From Chryseobacterium gleum (lineage in GTDB: Bacteria > Bacteroidota > Bacteroidia > Flavobacteriales_D > Sanyastnellaceae): DNA of 7,145 bases. The notes below the pieces were generated by a model. The model worked only from the letters and a program-made list of their open reading frames with translations. It made no database searches and had not been told where the DNA came from. The stretch lies in contig CAMCYM010000086.1 of assembly GCA_945883885.1 (NCBI GenBank), positions 1 to 7,145 of the forward strand, written 5' to 3'. Made by a program: the position numbers and the translations under genes. This document shows positions 6,501-7,145 of this stretch, in pieces; within the stretch, counting starts at the first letter, position 1; every line of letters begins with the position of its first letter.

Positions 6501-7145
6501 CTACGCCGAGGCGACGCCGTTCTGGATCGTCGATGCGGGCTTGCCGCAGTTCTATGGGTTGATTTATGACCAAACGGATTGGGACCAAGCGATGTACACG
6601 GTCATCAACGACCAGCGCATTCCCTTCCCCGATCCCGGACTCGGCGCGCGCATCGACGACCACCCGGTCGACATCCGCTTCGGCTGGGACTTCGATGACC
6701 GCTACGGCACCGGCCGCATCGCCGAAGAAATCGTCTACACGCGCCGCCTCATGGAGTCGCATCGGACCATCGTCTCGAACTACACGGCCGCCCGGTACGG
6801 CCTTCCGCTCGGCAGCCTGCAGCGGTACTTCCGCCCCGGCCAGCCGGAAGAAGTCGCCGGCATCGGCCGCATCTCGGCCTTCGACCTCCACACGGATGCA
6901 CAAGGCACGGGCAACGTCCGCATCCTCGCCTCTTCCGACCTCGGCGATGGCGAGTTCCTCCTGTGGGGCCACGACGGCGCCGGGATGGAGGCCGCCCTGC
7001 CGTACCCGTTCCTCACGCCGCGCGTGGCGCGGACGTACGGCTACGAAGCCACGGGCGAGCCGGGCACGGTGGAACTGCGGATCGACGATGCGGGCGCGTT
7101 CGCGGACCTCGGTCCCAGCCCCTCGGTGCCGGGCGTGATCGTGGC
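3475..7145 (+). CDS. Large secreted multidomain protein: VPS10/BNR-like propeller, Ig-like and LamG-like domains; 3' end outside window
   Basis: The frame is open from ATG 3475 to the right edge (1,223 complete codons). Residues 1-22 are a signal peptide with probable cleavage at GFA|QTE. Residues 23-105 include GGGWKQVERW, like the WKQ-RW segment that precedes propellers in Bacteroidota exported proteins. Residues about 120-760 form a VPS10/BNR (sortilin or GH74-like) beta-propeller region with seven recognisable Asp boxes, GTGD (190-193), HVDHHAL (411-417), NDGG (430-433) and a closing AGTYGRGMW (748-756). Residues 768-870 resemble a bacterial Ig-like domain (VEDVAVTNGTV). After a Gly/Pro linker, residues 886-1112 resemble a LamG/concanavalin-type domain (LALWLRADAG, RPAIRFDGEDDAL, EEIVYTRRL, AARYGLPL). 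Residues 1127 onward (VAGIGR, LLWGHDGA) match a segment that often follows LamG in T9SS cargo. A C-terminal sorting domain is expected downstream but not seen. It is probably exported to the surface or medium, binding or processing polysaccharide or protein. Enzyme activity cannot be shown. The ATG is chosen because it begins the signal peptide. Confidence 0.85.
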   Translation, partial: MLSRSCFAAGLLVLGLLPSGFAQTEAPDWSVLMHTPGIHPDEVRALHDAWWAGRTRPQGGGWKQVERWLHSAEGRTDADGAAWGAREALDAAADVATFRTSRSTAGNWTVCGPTLDDLTDRNDIRGVGRMNAIAFHPMDPSIVFAGAPSGGLWRSYDGGASWTTNTDQFPSLGVSSICFDPFDPTVVYIGTGDRDAADSPGLGVMKSTDGGLTWAFATEGLGNRVVGDLLAHPTEPGVLLAATSGGVFRSTDAAGSWEVVSANTQNYKDIAWHPTDPAIVYATGQGRFWRSGDGGLTWTYINEGIDPSTRMVISVTPAAPDNVYVCSTGTYDFRAFFRSTDGGLNFTEMSDSPNIMAWSASGDQEGGQAWYDLCLVADPVVADRVYVGGIRMKRSDDGGATWVDMQDSFLHVDHHALAANPHTDEVWLANDGGIYRLAGGVQWADMSAGIVTGQIYKIGQSPFAGTDAMNGYQDNGTYAFDGAEWSRRSGGDGFESAYDVTDPAWFITSSQNGRLYRTGPGIQNQGIVAPNELGITEEGAWSTPFALDRHDPSTLFVGLVNVWRSRNIKTAVRDSIVWEQLTTDLGASPLTLHTLHRSKADTNVVFVAKASRRLYRSVNALAPFADVQWDDLSDNLPLSSQPVTALETVQGEDSLVYLGFNNKVWRSDDLGLSWTDISGTLPDVRVNSLCYDLDGAGLYAGTDRGIYFRADSMGDWVDFSQGLPLTVRVTEIELYPGTSPSDPPRLRAGTYGRGMWESDRYGDFTVLPPVAWIGTGDGETAVYGAFTAEVRFRRSLEEVQVMDFVVEDVAVTNGTVNALTQIGTAAFAVEVQPTAFGPVTLSVPEGAAVLLEDGTTPNAPSDSLVLVYREVPGPLGPFGPGGVGDEASLALWLRADAGVTGAPVSAWLDVRSGNGAAAVQSEMGRRPTWEADGLGGRPAIRFDGEDDALVAAAVPLDRAISAFAVAAGEAVEWDEHGWIASARGDNGYILHPWKASSMYQSVVIDTAGHYAEATPFWIVDAGLPQFYGLIYDQTDWDQAMYTVINDQRIPFPDPGLGARIDDHPVDIRFGWDFDDRYGTGRIAEEIVYTRRLMESHRTIVSNYTAARYGLPLGSLQRYFRPGQPEEVAGIGRISAFDLHTDAQGTGNVRILASSDLGDGEFLLWGHDGAGMEAALPYPFLTPRVARTYGYEATGEPGTVELRIDDAGAFADLGPSPSVPGVIV
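3937..5496 (+). repeat. Asp-box (BNR) protein repeats within the propeller
   Basis: Seven copies of the S-x-D-x-G-x-[ST]-W motif or close variants occur: residues 155-162 (SYDGGASW), 207-214 (STDGGLTW), 250-257 (STDAAGSW), 291-298 (SGDGGLTW), 339-346 (STDGGLNF), 395-402 (SDDGGATW) and 667-674 (SDDLGLSW). The first six are spaced 41-56 residues apart, one propeller blade each. In this fold the boxes sit on hairpin turns and are structural rather than catalytic. Confidence 0.85.
6115..6127 (+). repeat. G-rich tract (G7-T-G5) in an interdomain linker
   Basis: Seven consecutive G bases, a T, then five G bases encode part of the Gly/Pro linker between the Ig-like and LamG-like domains (PGGVGD). 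The reading frame is intact across it, since domain similarity continues on both sides. The tract is short for phase variation but is the longest homopolymer I noticed in this gene. Confidence 0.5.

Noticed and set aside
5710..6972. Minus-strand open frame (420 codons) opposite the Ig-like and LamG-like region
   Set aside because: It is antisense to well-supported coding sequence and shows no recognisable motif; it is a GC-rich shadow frame.

Overview
The window looks like chromosomal DNA from a GC-rich member of the Bacteroidota. Three things point there: the HtpG N-terminus has the form usual in that phylum, the starts lack Shine-Dalgarno sequences, and a large secreted protein has the layout of type IX secretion (T9SS) cargo (signal peptide, Asp-box propeller, Ig-like domain, LamG-like domain). 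GC content is high throughout. I cannot place the organism below phylum level from this sequence.

Layout. The left half (1-3351) is a compact minus-strand cluster, read right to left: htpG (Hsp90 chaperone, 633 aa), then a DjlA-like TerB/J-domain protein (258 aa) whose GTG start overlaps the htpG stop, then after 35 bp a family 2 glycosyltransferase that runs off the left edge. A 123-bp divergent gap (3352-3474) holds two small inverted repeats and a possible Bacteroidota-type -7 element. The right half (3475-7145) is one uninterrupted plus-strand gene for an exported multidomain protein of more than 1,223 aa. It has no stop codon inside the window.

How the genes may work together. The htpG-djlA pair looks like a translationally coupled chaperone unit: an Hsp90 made together with an apparently membrane-anchored J-protein that would recruit DnaK. 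The glycosyltransferase probably shares the transcript, but its link to chaperoning is unknown. The divergent secreted protein is probably an independent unit, released or displayed at the cell surface.

I found no RNA genes, CRISPR array, insertion sequence, integrase or phage gene, and no clear new system. The most useful leads are the coupled chaperone pair, a CUUG-type hairpin in the htpG leader, and the uneven Asp-box distribution in the secreted protein.
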